From Leptotrichia hofstadii (GTDB taxonomy: Bacteria > Fusobacteriota > Fusobacteriia > Fusobacteriales > Leptotrichiaceae): a stretch of DNA of 64,000 nt. Positions within the stretch are counted from its first letter, which is position 1. Every line of letters starts with the position of its first letter. Of this stretch, positions 16,510 to 25,693 are shown piece by piece. The stretch covers positions 1,488,001 through 1,552,000 of the forward strand of contig NZ_AP019823.1 in assembly GCF_007990525.1 (NCBI RefSeq), read 5' to 3'. The notes below the pieces were generated by a model. That model ran no database searches and was not told the DNA's origin. It saw only the letters and a list, made by a program, of their open reading frames with translations. The translations under genes were made by a program, and so were the position numbers.

Positions 16510-18162
16510 CTAATTTGCTTTGTTTTCAATCATTTTCTCAACTAAGTTTCTCGCATGGTCTCCAATTCTTGTGAAGTGTGACACAACATCTATGTAGTAA
16601 AGTCCTGCTTTTACATCACATTCCTGTTTACTTACACGTTTTATGTGAGCCTTTCTTACTTCTTTTTCCTTAGTGTAAAGTTTGTTGTGCAAATCTACTA
16701 CTGCGAAGGCTTTTTCTGTGTCATTATTTCTTAGCGCCTCTTCAGCAGTTTCAATAATTTGTTTTGAAATTAGGAACAATTTTTGTATTTCTTCATGAGC
16801 TGTCTCTGTAAATACCAATTTCTTCTTAATTTCATATCTGGTATCTCTTACGATTCCAGCCGCGTGATCCCCTATACGCTCTACATCACGGCACATGTCA
16901 AGATACATGCTGATTTCTTCTCCATCTTTTTCAGTTATATGTTCCTGTGATAATGAAGTTAAGTATTTTGTAATTTCCTGATCAATGTTATTTATTGCTT
17001 CCTCTGTTTTGTCAACTCTTTCTGCAGTTTTCTCGTTATGATCATGAAAAAATTCAACTGATCTTTCCAAACTTTTTAATGCAATTGAAATCATAGAAAG
17101 CATTTCCTGTTTTACTTGACCCAATGCGATTGAAGGGGTGTATATTAATGCAGCATCCAGATATCTTGGCTTATGTTCAACTTTGTCCTCTTCTTTTTCT
17201 CTGATTAATTTTACAACAATGTATTCCAGCACTCCAATAAACGGAAACAGCAAAATTGTTGTCATAGCATTAAACGATCCATGTGCAAACGCTATTGTTA
17301 CTTTTGGATTCAAATGAAAAAACTGGGCCATTTTTTCCACAAACATTGAAAATGGCGATAAGAAAATCATAAAAATAACTGTTCCTATGACATTGAACAT
17401 TGTGTGAGACAAAGCAAGTCTTTTTGCCGAAGTATTTGCTCCAATTACTGCAATTATCGCTGTTATTGTTGTTCCGATGTTATCCCCAAAAAGTACAGGC
17501 AATGCCGCTTTTAAGGTTATAAGGTTTTCCTGATACACATTTTGTAAAATACTGATTGTAGCACTTGAAGCCTGAACCAGCATTGTAATCATTGTACCGA
17601 TAAATACTCCTAAAACTGGACTGTTGCTTAATTTTATTGTTAATTCTGTAAATGCTGGCAGATGTTTAAGCGGTTCCATTGCACCTGACATTAATGTCAA
17701 TGCAAAAAATATTCCCCCAAAACCAAATAAAATTCTACCTAAATTATTTATGAAATTATGTTTTACGAAAAATAGGCACGCCGCTCCTAAAAACAGTATC
17801 GGCAATGCATAATGCGTAATGTTAAATCCAATTATGAAAGTTGTAATTGTTGTACCGATATTTGCTCCCATAATGATTCCTATTGCCTGTCTTAAAGTTA
17901 AAAGCCCTGCTCCAACTAAACCTATAGTAATAACTGATGTTCCTGAACTCGACTGTATCAAAGCCGTTACAAAAATTCCAACTAGAACTCCTAAAAACGG
18001 TGAAGTTGTATATTTATCCAAGATATATCGAAGCCTATCTCCAGCTGCCATTTGCAGCCCATCCCCCATATACTTTATACAAAATAGGAATAATCCCAGT
18101 CCTCCCAGGAATCCAAATGCCATCTGCTGATAATTAATTGCACTAGCTGCTGCTCCGTTCAT
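16510..18162 (-). CDS. Na+/phosphate cotransporter family protein with C-terminal PhoU domain
   Basis: This is an inner-membrane transporter of the NptA/YjbB (PNaS) family that moves phosphate with sodium. Two inverted halves carry the family signatures LIQSSSGTSVITIGLVGAG and LVQASSATISILQNVYQ, each followed by an NIGTTIT segment (MGANIGTTITTF and GDNIGTTITAI). The C-terminal 200 residues (from about 345) are alpha-helical with ERIGDHAAGIVRD and TRIGDHARNLVEKM, the paired PhoU motifs that bind metal and sense phosphate. The length of 550 is normal. The ATG follows GAGAGGATTGGTTTG; a TTG one codon earlier is possible. It stands alone with its own terminator. Confidence 0.93.
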   Translation of the reverse strand: MNGAAASAINYQQMAFGFLGGLGLFLFCIKYMGDGLQMAAGDRLRYILDKYTTSPFLGVLVGIFVTALIQSSSGTSVITIGLVGAGLLTLRQAIGIIMGANIGTTITTFIIGFNITHYALPILFLGAACLFFVKHNFINNLGRILFGFGGIFFALTLMSGAMEPLKHLPAFTELTIKLSNSPVLGVFIGTMITMLVQASSATISILQNVYQENLITLKAALPVLFGDNIGTTITAIIAVIGANTSAKRLALSHTMFNVIGTVIFMIFLSPFSMFVEKMAQFFHLNPKVTIAFAHGSFNAMTTILLFPFIGVLEYIVVKLIREKEEDKVEHKPRYLDAALIYTPSIALGQVKQEMLSMISIALKSLERSVEFFHDHNEKTAERVDKTEEAINNIDQEITKYLTSLSQEHITEKDGEEISMYLDMCRDVERIGDHAAGIVRDTRYEIKKKLVFTETAHEEIQKLFLISKQIIETAEEALRNNDTEKAFAVVDLHNKLYTKEKEVRKAHIKRVSKQECDVKAGLYYIDVVSHFTRIGDHARNLVEKMIENKAN

Positions 18163-18360
18163 CAAACCAATCCTCTCTTATTTTTTATTTTTTGATTGTG
18201 ATTTCTTATTAAAGTTCAAATTTTAGATAAATTCTCCCTTTGTTATATTTATATCATATTTTCTTTAAATTTTCTATTATTTTTCCACAAAAAATTGTAA
18301 TTTTTTTTTCTAAGAATGCTAATTATTTTTCAAGTTTTTAAAATTACTATCTGTCTGTAT

Positions 18361-18386
18361 ATAATACTATTTCCAGTTTAAATAGC
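18361..18386. repeat. Short dispersed intergenic motif, copy A
   Basis: ACTATTTCCAGTTTAAATAG is closely matched by copies at 62380-62404 and 61861-61884. The shared core is roughly T-CC-n-n-TTTAAA-[C/T]-AGC. All three lie in non-coding DNA. See the finding on this motif. Confidence 0.5.
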
Positions 18387-18396
18387 AGAAATAAAA

Positions 18397-18441
18397 AAAA
18401 TACTCAAAATAATAATTAGCGCTATTAAATCCGAGTATTTT
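18397..18441 (-). terminator. Terminator of the DUF421 gene
   Basis: On the minus strand the arms AAAATACTC and GAGTATTTT pair perfectly over 9 bp around a 27-base loop and run into a stretch of eight T. The loop contains the small palindrome TAGCGCTA. Confidence 0.75.
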
Positions 18442-18451
18442 ATATTTTATA

Positions 18452-19084
18452 TTATTTCTTCACAATAAAAAGTTTATCATCATTACTGTATTCCACTAAG
18501 AAAATATCATTAATATCTAAAACATTGTACTTTGCCAGTTCTTCCTTAAGCCATTCATCATTTTTTCCAATATGCTCTAGATTATCTTCCATTATTTTAC
18601 CTTCGGAAACTAATAAATTTGAATAATTTTCATCGTTTTTTTGTATAACAATTAGCTGTCCGTTTGATTCCATAAAAGCATCTTCAATATCAGATATTTG
18701 AAAAATTCCTTTTGTTCTTAATTTTGTATAGAAATCAGGGATAGAAAGAGTTGCCTGAGCAAAATTTTCTGTTATCATTTTTCCGCCTTTTATTAAGTAT
18801 ACAATTTCTCCGTCTATCATTTTTTTTACATTTTTGTTTGAATTTTTTAGAAAATCTATTGTTGTCATCAACAGTCCCCATATTAACAATACTATTAAAA
18901 ATTGAACTATTGTTATGCTCGGATTGTAAATTACACCACCAATAATTCCCCCAAGAACATAGTTACCTATCTGATCTTCTGTTGAAGTTGGTGCCAGCTG
19001 GCTTCGTCCGTTTAAATTCATAAATACTACTAAAGCAATAAATCCAATTGTAAGTTTTATCGCCAAAGGAATTATAAAATCCAA
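18452..19084 (-). CDS. DUF421 (YetF-type) membrane protein
   Basis: The N-terminal third has three hydrophobic segments (about residues 4-21, 42-58 and 60-76), with LNGRSQLAPTSTEDQIGNYVLGG in between, a typical DUF421 start. The C-terminal cytosolic domain (DGEIVYLIKGGKMITENFAQATLS, GIFQISDIEDAFMESNGQLIVIQK) is the YetF fold. Function is unknown. Initiation must be at TTG, because the frame is closed just upstream by a stop and the next ATG would delete the first membrane helix. It follows a DUF3290 gene with a 55-base gap; these two families are commonly found side by side, so a two-gene unit acting as one membrane complex is likely. Confidence 0.88.
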   Translation of the reverse strand: MDFIIPLAIKLTIGFIALVVFMNLNGRSQLAPTSTEDQIGNYVLGGIIGGVIYNPSITIVQFLIVLLIWGLLMTTIDFLKNSNKNVKKMIDGEIVYLIKGGKMITENFAQATLSIPDFYTKLRTKGIFQISDIEDAFMESNGQLIVIQKNDENYSNLLVSEGKIMEDNLEHIGKNDEWLKEELAKYNVLDINDIFLVEYSNDDKLFIVKK

Positions 19085-19139
19085 ATTACATCATCTCACT
19101 TTCTTTATTATCTTTCCTTATTAAAAACAAGAAGTTTCA

Positions 19140-19583
19140 TTATTCTTTAAATGTTTTAATTTCATCTACGTAAGGAACTGTCATTTGTTCAACCAGAATA
19201 TTATTGTCTACCCAGTGAATCTGATAGAATTTATCCCTTATTTTATAAACAGTATGTTCTGTTATTTCAGGAGTATTTATAAAAATCTCATCTTCTCTTA
19301 CTTTAAATTTTTCAGCTAATTTTTTAATAACACTTGCCGAATTTTTATAAACTTTTTCCCGATTATTATTAGCTCTGTAATTTTCAAAATGATACAATCC
19401 AAACAAGAAAATAAACATCAAACCAAGCATACTAAGCTGCTTATCTCTTAAAGAAATACTTCCTCTAAACCATTTCCAGAATGCAAATAATACAAATGCA
19501 ATTACAAAAATAATCATAATAAGAAAAAACTTGTCAATTACAAGCTTTTTATTCTCTAAATAAATAAAATTATAAAATTCCAT
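19140..19583 (-). CDS. DUF3290 membrane protein
   Basis: The 147-residue protein has two membrane helices (about residues 18-38 and 50-64). Between them is the family-like stretch FWKWFRGSISLRDKQLSMLGLMF. A soluble C-terminal domain follows with VYKNSASVIKKLAEKF and NTPEITEHTVYKIRDKFYQIHW. DUF3290 proteins are usual partners of DUF421 proteins, and the DUF421 gene is the next gene downstream. The ribosome site AAGGAGAG is about 14 bases before the ATG, long but the only one. Activity is unknown. Confidence 0.87.
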   Translation of the reverse strand: MEFYNFIYLENKKLVIDKFFLIMIIFVIAFVLFAFWKWFRGSISLRDKQLSMLGLMFIFLFGLYHFENYRANNNREKVYKNSASVIKKLAEKFKVREDEIFINTPEITEHTVYKIRDKFYQIHWVDNNILVEQMTVPYVDEIKTFKE

Positions 19584-19803
19584 ATTTTTAGCATTCTCTC
19601 CTTTCTTTATAATTTACATCCTATATAGTATCATTTTTTTATCAAAAAATAAAGAGTTTTATAAAAAAAATAATTTGAATTTCTAAATATGTTTCTAAAT
19701 TTTATTCTTAAAATTTTCAAATTAGTGATTTTTATTGAAAGTTTATCAAGAAATGATTATTAATAAATATTTTTTATAATTTTCAAGTTTATTAAAAAAT
19801 AAA

Positions 19804-19832
19804 TTGGAAAAAAATACCAAATTTGCTATAAT
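19804..19832 (+). promoter_or_regulatory. Promoter of the U32-trmD gene run
   Basis: TTGGAA (19804-19809), 17 bases, perfect TATAAT (19827-19832), about 40 bases before the first start codon of the long plus-strand run. Confidence 0.85.
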
Positions 19833-19873
19833 ATATAAGATAAAACTTTTAGAAAAATGGAGAGAAAATTAAA

Positions 19874-22168
19874 TTGGAACAAGATATAAATTTTGATAAA
19901 AAAGGAAAAATGAATATTTTAGCACCAGCTGGAAATTATGAAAAACTAGTTGCCGCTGTGAAAGCTGGAGCTAATGAAGTATTTTTTGGTCTGAAAGGAT
20001 TTGGAGCGAGAAGAAATAATGAGAATCTCGCAATGCAGGAAGTATTCGATGGAATTGATTATGCTCATTCACGTGGAGTTAAGACACTTATGACTTTAAA
20101 TACGATTTTGAAAGATAGTGAGATTAACAGCATGTATAACAACATTAAAAGAGTTTATGAGCATGGGATTGACGCTGTTATTGTGCAGGATTTGGGATTT
20201 GTGAAATTTTTGAAGGAAAATTTTCCAGATTTAAAAATTCACGGAAGTACGCAGATGACTGTGGCAAATCACGTGGAAGCCAATAAATTAAAAGAACTAG
20301 GACTTACACGTGTCTGCCTTGCTAGAGAACTTTCCTTTGAAGAAATAAAAAGCATTCGTGAAAAAACTGACATTGAACTGGAAATATTTGTTTCAGGTTC
20401 ACTTTGCATTTCTTATTCTGGAAATTGCTACATAAGCAGCTTTATTGGAGGAAGAAGCGGAAACCGTGGACTTTGTGCCTATTCCTGCCGTAAAAGGTTT
20501 ACAGATGAAAATGGAGAAAGTGCTTATTTTTTAAGCCCGAATGATCAGTTATTGCAAGAAAAGGAAATCAATATGTTAAAGAATATTGGAATTGATGCAA
20601 TAAAAGTTGAAGGACGGAAAAAATCGAGCGAGTACGTTTTCGAGACTGTAAGCTACTATGACAATATTCTAAAAGGCACTCCACGTCCGACAGAAAGTTA
20701 CAAATTGTTTAACCGTGGATATTCAAAAGGATATTTTTATTTGGATAACAAACTTATGAACTTTAAATATTCTTCAAATTTTGGATATTTTCTTGGAGCA
20801 AGGATTGGAGAATCAAATAACTTTAAAATTGATGATGAACTTATTTTAGGAGATGGTGTTCAATTTGTAGATGAGACTTTTGAGCAGATTGGCGGAGAAT
20901 ATGTAAATAAAATTCGGATTATTGAAGCTGGAGAAAATAGAAATTCTGAAAAGAAAAATAAAAAGCAAAATAGTCACAATGAGAAAGAAAAAGTCCAAAA
21001 AGCAAATAGATTTGATATTGTTTCAATCGGAAAATTACCAAAAGGAACAAAATATATTTACAAAAATTATTCTAAAGAAATTAACGACAGGATTATCCAT
21101 AATATAAAAGTTTCTAAAAGGTATGCCGCTATTAATGCGACATTACTTGCAAAAAAAGGGGAGGAAATCGAACTTACGCTGGAAATTGAAAATTTGAAAA
21201 ACGAGATAATTTCTGTGACAAAGAAAGGAAATCTTATTGAACAAGATGCCAAAAAATTGATTACGAAAGAACAAATCGCAGAGAAAATTGGCGAACTTGG
21301 AGATACGACTTTTGAACTTGGTAAAATTCAAATTGATTATGATGGAACTTCGTTCATTCCTTTTAGTGAACTAAAAAATCTCAAAAGAGAATGTGTTTCA
21401 GAACTTTTGGAAAAATTGCTTGAATCTTACAAAAGAAAAGCTATTGAGCGAAAAAAATATAATTTTGAAACGATTAATCTGGAAAATGGAAAATCTAAAG
21501 ATAGTAAAAAACCTGTTATCTCAGCACTTGTTACAAATGATGACCAGGAAAATGCTTGCCGTGAAATGGGAATAACAAAAATTTACCGAAAACAGTTTGA
21601 CGTTGCAAAGGAAAAGAATTTGTCAAAAACAGATAAGATAAAAATAGGTACAAACCTAGTTTCCAATCTTTATCAGGCAATTATGGGAGAAAAAACTGGA
21701 ATAAAAGGACAAACGCTGGACTGGAACTTAAATATTTTCAATAATCATACAATTGAGATGTTTTCTACTTTCAAAAATCTTGAAACAGTATTTTTATCGC
21801 CAGAATTAAGTTATCGGCAATTAAAAAACATAAAATCTGACAAACTGAAAAAAGGGCTTGTGATTTACGGTTACCTAAAAGGAATGTATATCGAACATAA
21901 AATTTTTGATAAGGAATACAAGGAGCTGGAAGGCGAATTTTATGACAAGTACAAAATTGTAAGAAATGAACTTGATAATATTGAACTCTATCTAGACAAG
22001 CCGATGAACCTGATACCAAGGCTGGATGATATTTATGAACTGAATTTAGATGAATTGAGGCTAGATTTCACATTTGAAACAACAACGGAAGTAAAAAAAA
22101 TCATTAAAAGCATTGATACAAAAAGTGGCAAATATACTCCTTATGCCTTTGAGCAGGGAGTCTTATAA
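19874..22168 (+). CDS. Peptidase U32 family protein, RlhA-like (23S rRNA hydroxylation)
   Basis: U32 proteins are named as peptidases, but characterised members such as RlhA, TrhP and UbiU/V act in hydroxylation with iron-sulfur clusters. The barrel domain begins MNILAPAGNYEKLVAAVKAGANEVFFG. The U32 signature IFVSGSLCISYSGNCYISSF follows, then RGLCAYSCRKRF, giving the clustered Cys residues. The 764 residues and the long C-terminal part fit the RlhA/YdcP-like subgroup. Translation may start at TTG (19874, GGAGAG nine bases upstream) or at ATG 19910 (AAAAGGAAAA upstream, matching where family members begin). Its substrate is inferred from the family. Confidence 0.85.
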   Translation: MEQDINFDKKGKMNILAPAGNYEKLVAAVKAGANEVFFGLKGFGARRNNENLAMQEVFDGIDYAHSRGVKTLMTLNTILKDSEINSMYNNIKRVYEHGIDAVIVQDLGFVKFLKENFPDLKIHGSTQMTVANHVEANKLKELGLTRVCLARELSFEEIKSIREKTDIELEIFVSGSLCISYSGNCYISSFIGGRSGNRGLCAYSCRKRFTDENGESAYFLSPNDQLLQEKEINMLKNIGIDAIKVEGRKKSSEYVFETVSYYDNILKGTPRPTESYKLFNRGYSKGYFYLDNKLMNFKYSSNFGYFLGARIGESNNFKIDDELILGDGVQFVDETFEQIGGEYVNKIRIIEAGENRNSEKKNKKQNSHNEKEKVQKANRFDIVSIGKLPKGTKYIYKNYSKEINDRIIHNIKVSKRYAAINATLLAKKGEEIELTLEIENLKNEIISVTKKGNLIEQDAKKLITKEQIAEKIGELGDTTFELGKIQIDYDGTSFIPFSELKNLKRECVSELLEKLLESYKRKAIERKKYNFETINLENGKSKDSKKPVISALVTNDDQENACREMGITKIYRKQFDVAKEKNLSKTDKIKIGTNLVSNLYQAIMGEKTGIKGQTLDWNLNIFNNHTIEMFSTFKNLETVFLSPELSYRQLKNIKSDKLKKGLVIYGYLKGMYIEHKIFDKEYKELEGEFYDKYKIVRNELDNIELYLDKPMNLIPRLDDIYELNLDELRLDFTFETTTEVKKIIKSIDTKSGKYTPYAFEQGVL

Positions 22169-22219
22169 AAAAATTTAAAATTTAATTTTACTATGTTATT
22201 ATAATTATAAGGAGGAAAC

Positions 22220-23305
22220 TTGGATACAAAAAATCAGAAGTATCTGGAAAAATTGTATTTACTTTTAGGTGCTTCAATTTTTATACATTATGCTTTAGTT
22301 ATCTTATTTAGCATTCTAATATTAATAAATATATTTATAACTGGAGAATATAAAAAAATATTTAAGGACAAGTCGCTCATTACAGTGGGAATTGTTTTGG
22401 GATTTTCACTTATAACTTCCGCCTTTTATAAAAATATTTTAGGTCTAATGGCAATTCCCATATTTTTATGTATTGTAGTTGGGCGTTACTATACGTTAAT
22501 TGTTGATGTAGAATTTAAAAAAAATAATTTGGAATGGATGGCAAAATTTTCGGGAATTTCACTTTTAGTGGGAATGGGAGAATTTTTATTCACACATAAC
22601 AGAATCGGATATTTTGCATACTTTAATCCTAATTATCTAGGAAGCATTATGATGATGTCTGCAATCATAAATTTATATTTTACATTTGAAAAAAAATCAA
22701 AAATTAATTTTGCTGTATTTTTAATGAATATTCTGACAATATTGCTTACTGGATCAAGATCTTCACTAATTGCAGTTGTTTTAGGAATATTTACATTATT
22801 TTTCTACTTTTTACGAAGAAGATATTTTGCTGGATGTATTTTAATTCTTTTATCATATATTTTGGGAGTAGTTTCAGGCGTTTTCCCATTCTTGCGTGAA
22901 AGTACATTAATAGAATATTTCTGGCTAAGAGTTGAAATTATTGATATGGCATTTAGAATTTTTAAAAAAACAAATATTCTGTATGGACACGGAAACTTTT
23001 TTTACTATAAATTTACAAATTATGTGTATCCGCATTCACATAATGCACTTGTAGAACTGCTTTTAAGTTATGGGCTAATCGGAACAATAGCCTTGCTTGC
23101 GGTATTTTTACGTTACTTATACGATATTTTGAGAAATGACAGAAATAATGTGCTAAAAATTGCTCTAATTGCTGGAATTGTAATTCATAATTTTACTGAT
23201 TTTGCAATTTTCTGGGTACAAACTGTACTGCTGTTTATTATGGCTTTAGCTTACAAAGAGCAAAATGAACAGATACGTGGCTACAGGCAGAAAAGAAAGA
23301 AATAA
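22220..23305 (+). CDS. O-antigen ligase/polymerase-like membrane protein
   Basis: The 361-residue protein has about ten hydrophobic segments and the Wzy_C-type loop: FTHNRIGYFAYFNPNYLGSIMMM, then LLTGSRSSLIAVVLGIF, then YGHGNFFYYKFTNYVYPHSHNALVELLLSYGLIG. The Arg of GSRSS and the His-rich PHSHN segment are the usual catalytic features of the WaaL/Wzy ligase superfamily, which joins glycans to lipid A core or to growing polymer on the outer face of the inner membrane. The start is TTG after AAGGAGGAAAC. It follows the U32 gene by 51 bases and precedes the RNA methyltransferase by 21, although no other glycan gene is nearby. Confidence 0.82.
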   Translation: MDTKNQKYLEKLYLLLGASIFIHYALVILFSILILINIFITGEYKKIFKDKSLITVGIVLGFSLITSAFYKNILGLMAIPIFLCIVVGRYYTLIVDVEFKKNNLEWMAKFSGISLLVGMGEFLFTHNRIGYFAYFNPNYLGSIMMMSAIINLYFTFEKKSKINFAVFLMNILTILLTGSRSSLIAVVLGIFTLFFYFLRRRYFAGCILILLSYILGVVSGVFPFLRESTLIEYFWLRVEIIDMAFRIFKKTNILYGHGNFFYYKFTNYVYPHSHNALVELLLSYGLIGTIALLAVFLRYLYDILRNDRNNVLKIALIAGIVIHNFTDFAIFWVQTVLLFIMALAYKEQNEQIRGYRQKRKK

Positions 23306-23326
23306 AAAACTGAAAGGAATATCAAA

Positions 23327-23890
23327 ATGAGAGATAATATATATGTGGGGCTTGTCCACTACCCTGTTTACAACAGAAATAACGATGTTGTGGCAACTTC
23401 TGTCACAAATTTTGATATACACGATATTTCCAGAACTTGCAGAACTTACGATATAAAAAAATATTTCATTATAACTCCAGTTGATGCCCAGAAAGAGCTG
23501 ACTGGCAGAATTATTGGCTACTGGACTGAAGGAAATGGGATAGAATTTAACAAAAATAGAAACGAAGCCTTTGAAAACACAGAACTTGAAGATTCTGTCC
23601 AAAGTGCTATAGAAACAATTGAAAAAATTGAAGGAAAAAAACCAAAAATTATTACAACTTCAGCAAAAATTTTCCCAAATACTGTTGGATATGCTGATTT
23701 AGGCAAGGAAATCGTGGAAGATAATACTCCGTATTTAATTTTATTTGGAACAGGATGGGGACTTACAAATGAAATTATGGATTTATCCTATAAAATTCTG
23801 GAGCCAATCCGCGGGAATACCAGATACAATCATTTGTGTGTCAGAAGCGCTGTTTCAATAATTTTAGACAGATTACTAGGAGAAAACTAA
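23327..23890 (+). CDS. SPOUT-type RNA methyltransferase (Methyltrn_RNA_4 family)
   Basis: The 187-residue protein resembles the TM1570 family, SAM-dependent RNA methyltransferases with the knotted SPOUT fold. It opens IYVGLVHYPVYNRNNDVVATSVTNFDIHDISRTCRTY. The SAM-binding end is YLILFGTGWGLTNEIMDLSYKILEPIRG followed by YNHLCVRSAVSIILDRLLG. The same family often lies beside trmD, and here rimM and trmD are two genes downstream, so genome context supports the call. The modified base is unknown. The start follows GAAAGGAATATC. Confidence 0.86.
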   Translation: MRDNIYVGLVHYPVYNRNNDVVATSVTNFDIHDISRTCRTYDIKKYFIITPVDAQKELTGRIIGYWTEGNGIEFNKNRNEAFENTELEDSVQSAIETIEKIEGKKPKIITTSAKIFPNTVGYADLGKEIVEDNTPYLILFGTGWGLTNEIMDLSYKILEPIRGNTRYNHLCVRSAVSIILDRLLGEN

Positions 23891-23926
23891 AAATACAACC
23901 ATAATATGAAAGGACAGAAATAAAAA

Positions 23927-24343
23927 ATGAAAGAAAATAATCATAAATTAGTAGGAATTGTGGTAGTTAGCCACAGTAACACGCTTGCACAGGAAATTAT
24001 TAATTTTGTAAAAGTATTTAAACAGGAAGACTTTGCATTGGAAAACGGGGGAGATGTAAAAAGAGAAGTTTATGGAACAAATGTAGAGAATGTGAAAGAA
24101 GCAATAATCCGAGCAGATAATGGAGCCGGAGTGCTTGTTTTCGTAGATATGGGAAGTTCTGTATTTAATGCATCTAAGGCAATAAAAGAGCTGGAAGGAC
24201 AAGTTGAAGCAAAAATTGCAGATGCTCCATTAGTGGAAGGAGTAATTTCAGCAGTTGCAGCTAACTTTGATGAAATAGATCTGGATGAATTGAAAATGAT
24301 TGCAGAAGACAGCAGAAAGTTTACAAAATTGAAAAAAATTTAA
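23927..24343 (+). CDS. DhaM-like phosphotransferase (PTS EIIA-mannose type)
   Basis: DhaM passes phosphate from HPr to the ADP bound on DhaL, which then phosphorylates dihydroxyacetone held by DhaK. The 138-residue protein has the EIIA-Man-type start LVGIVVVSHSNTLAQEI with the phosphorylated His at H16. It also has GAGVLVFVDMGSSVFNASKAI and DAPLVEGVISAVAANFD, matching DhaM. It lacks the HPr-like and EI-like domains of long DhaM proteins. No dhaK or dhaL is next to it; it lies between an RNA methyltransferase and rimM in one run, which is odd. A different acceptor protein is possible. Confidence 0.8.
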   Translation: MKENNHKLVGIVVVSHSNTLAQEIINFVKVFKQEDFALENGGDVKREVYGTNVENVKEAIIRADNGAGVLVFVDMGSSVFNASKAIKELEGQVEAKIADAPLVEGVISAVAANFDEIDLDELKMIAEDSRKFTKLKKI

Positions 24344-24367
24344 GAAAGCGAGAAATTTAACTAAAAA

Positions 24368-24877
24368 ATGGAAAATTTAATAAATATAGGAACAATTGTC
24401 GGAACACACCATTTACGTGGAAGTGTTAAAATCAATTCAATTTTTGAAAACATTGAACTTATTGAAAATGAACGTGTTCTTCTTGAAAAAAATGACAAAA
24501 AAAAATTATTTGTTGTAAAAAATGTAAAAAGGCTAAATGATAAAAAAGCAATCTTGGACTTTGAAGGGATTGACAATATTGATGCCGCAAAGGAACTGAA
24601 TGGCTATAAAGTTAAAATCCGTCGTGATTTACTGCCTGAAAGAAATGAAGAGGAGTTTTATGTAAAAGACTTGTTTGGAATAGAAGTATTTTCTGAAAAT
24701 GAAAAAATTGGAGAAGTTACAGATGTTATGGAAACTGCTGCACATAATATTTTAATTATTGAGGATATTGTAACAAAAAAAGAAATAATGATTCCATTAA
24801 TCGATGAATTTGTAACAAAAATCGATTTTTCAAACAACAGAATCGAAGTAACCCTGATTGATGGAATGAGAGAATAA
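24368..24877 (+). CDS. rimM: Ribosome maturation factor RimM
   Basis: This factor helps assemble the head of the 30S ribosomal subunit by binding protein S19. The N-terminal domain has INIGTIVGTHHLRGSVKINS, equivalent to the usual G-x-hGxxGxxGhhkV start. The PRC-barrel C-terminal domain contains EEEFYVKDLFGIEVF and HNILIIEDIVTKKEIMIPLIDEFV. The length of 169 is typical. It is directly upstream of trmD, the classical pair. The ribosome site is GAAAGCGAGAAATT, weak but suitably placed. Confidence 0.96.
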   Translation: MENLINIGTIVGTHHLRGSVKINSIFENIELIENERVLLEKNDKKKLFVVKNVKRLNDKKAILDFEGIDNIDAAKELNGYKVKIRRDLLPERNEEEFYVKDLFGIEVFSENEKIGEVTDVMETAAHNILIIEDIVTKKEIMIPLIDEFVTKIDFSNNRIEVTLIDGMRE

Positions 24878-24912
24878 AAAGAATTTGAAACTAAACGCAA
24901 GAGGTAAAATCA

Positions 24913-25674
24913 ATGAAATTTAACGTACTTACACTTTTTCCAGAATTATTTGAACAATATTTATCCCAAACTATACTAAAAAGAGCAGCCGAAAGAGATA
25001 TTATCAACTTTAACATCGTAAACATAAGGGATTATGCCAGAAATAAACACAGCCAGATGGACGACATCCCTTTTGGCGGCGGTGCTGGAATGGTTTTAAA
25101 GCCAGAAGCCTACTGGAACTTCTTTTACGAAAACTATGAATTTTACAACAACGAAAATTCAAAAAAACCTTATGTAATTTTTTTATCCCCACAAGGAAAA
25201 CAGCTGACTCACAATAAAGTTACAGAACTTTCAGAAAAAGAGGAAATCGTACTTATTTCAGGTCGTTATGAAGGACTGGACCAAAGGGTAATTGATAAAT
25301 TTGTGGATGAAGAAATTTCCATTGGAGATTACGTCTTAAGCAGTGGCGATCTACCTTCCCTTGTAATTATGGACTCTGTAATCCGTATAAAAGAAGGCAT
25401 AATAAAAAAAGAATCCTTTGAAACCGACTCTTTCTATAACGGACTTTTAGGCTTCCCGCAATACACAAGGCCCGTAGAAATTGACGGATACACCGTTCCA
25501 GAAGTCCTGCGAAGCGGCAATCATGCTAAAATTGATGAATACAGGCAATTTCATTCGATTGAGAAAACTATGAAGAATAGAATAGATTTATTTGAGAAAA
25601 AGTTAGAAAGTATTGATGAGGATTTGGAATTTAAGAAAGTTTATAAGAAATACTTGAAAAAGAAAAATATGTAG
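24913..25674 (+). CDS. trmD: tRNA (guanine-N1-)-methyltransferase TrmD
   Basis: TrmD methylates guanine 37 next to the anticodon in tRNAs for Leu, Pro and Arg and so prevents frameshifting. The sequence has NVLTLFPELFEQYL, DDIPFGGGAGMVLKPE, LISGRYEGLDQRV and the trefoil-knot region DEEISIGDYVLSSGDLPSLV. LPSLVIMDSVIR and LLGFPQYTRPVEIDGY with the conserved proline-rich C-terminal lead HAKIDEYRQFHSIEKT complete it. The length of 253 residues is normal. It follows rimM by 35 bases; AACGCAAGAGGTAAAATC precedes the ATG. It is the universal neighbour of rimM. Confidence 0.98.
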   Translation: MKFNVLTLFPELFEQYLSQTILKRAAERDIINFNIVNIRDYARNKHSQMDDIPFGGGAGMVLKPEAYWNFFYENYEFYNNENSKKPYVIFLSPQGKQLTHNKVTELSEKEEIVLISGRYEGLDQRVIDKFVDEEISIGDYVLSSGDLPSLVIMDSVIRIKEGIIKKESFETDSFYNGLLGFPQYTRPVEIDGYTVPEVLRSGNHAKIDEYRQFHSIEKTMKNRIDLFEKKLESIDEDLEFKKVYKKYLKKKNM

Positions 25675-25693
25675 TTAGGAGAGTGTGTTCAGG

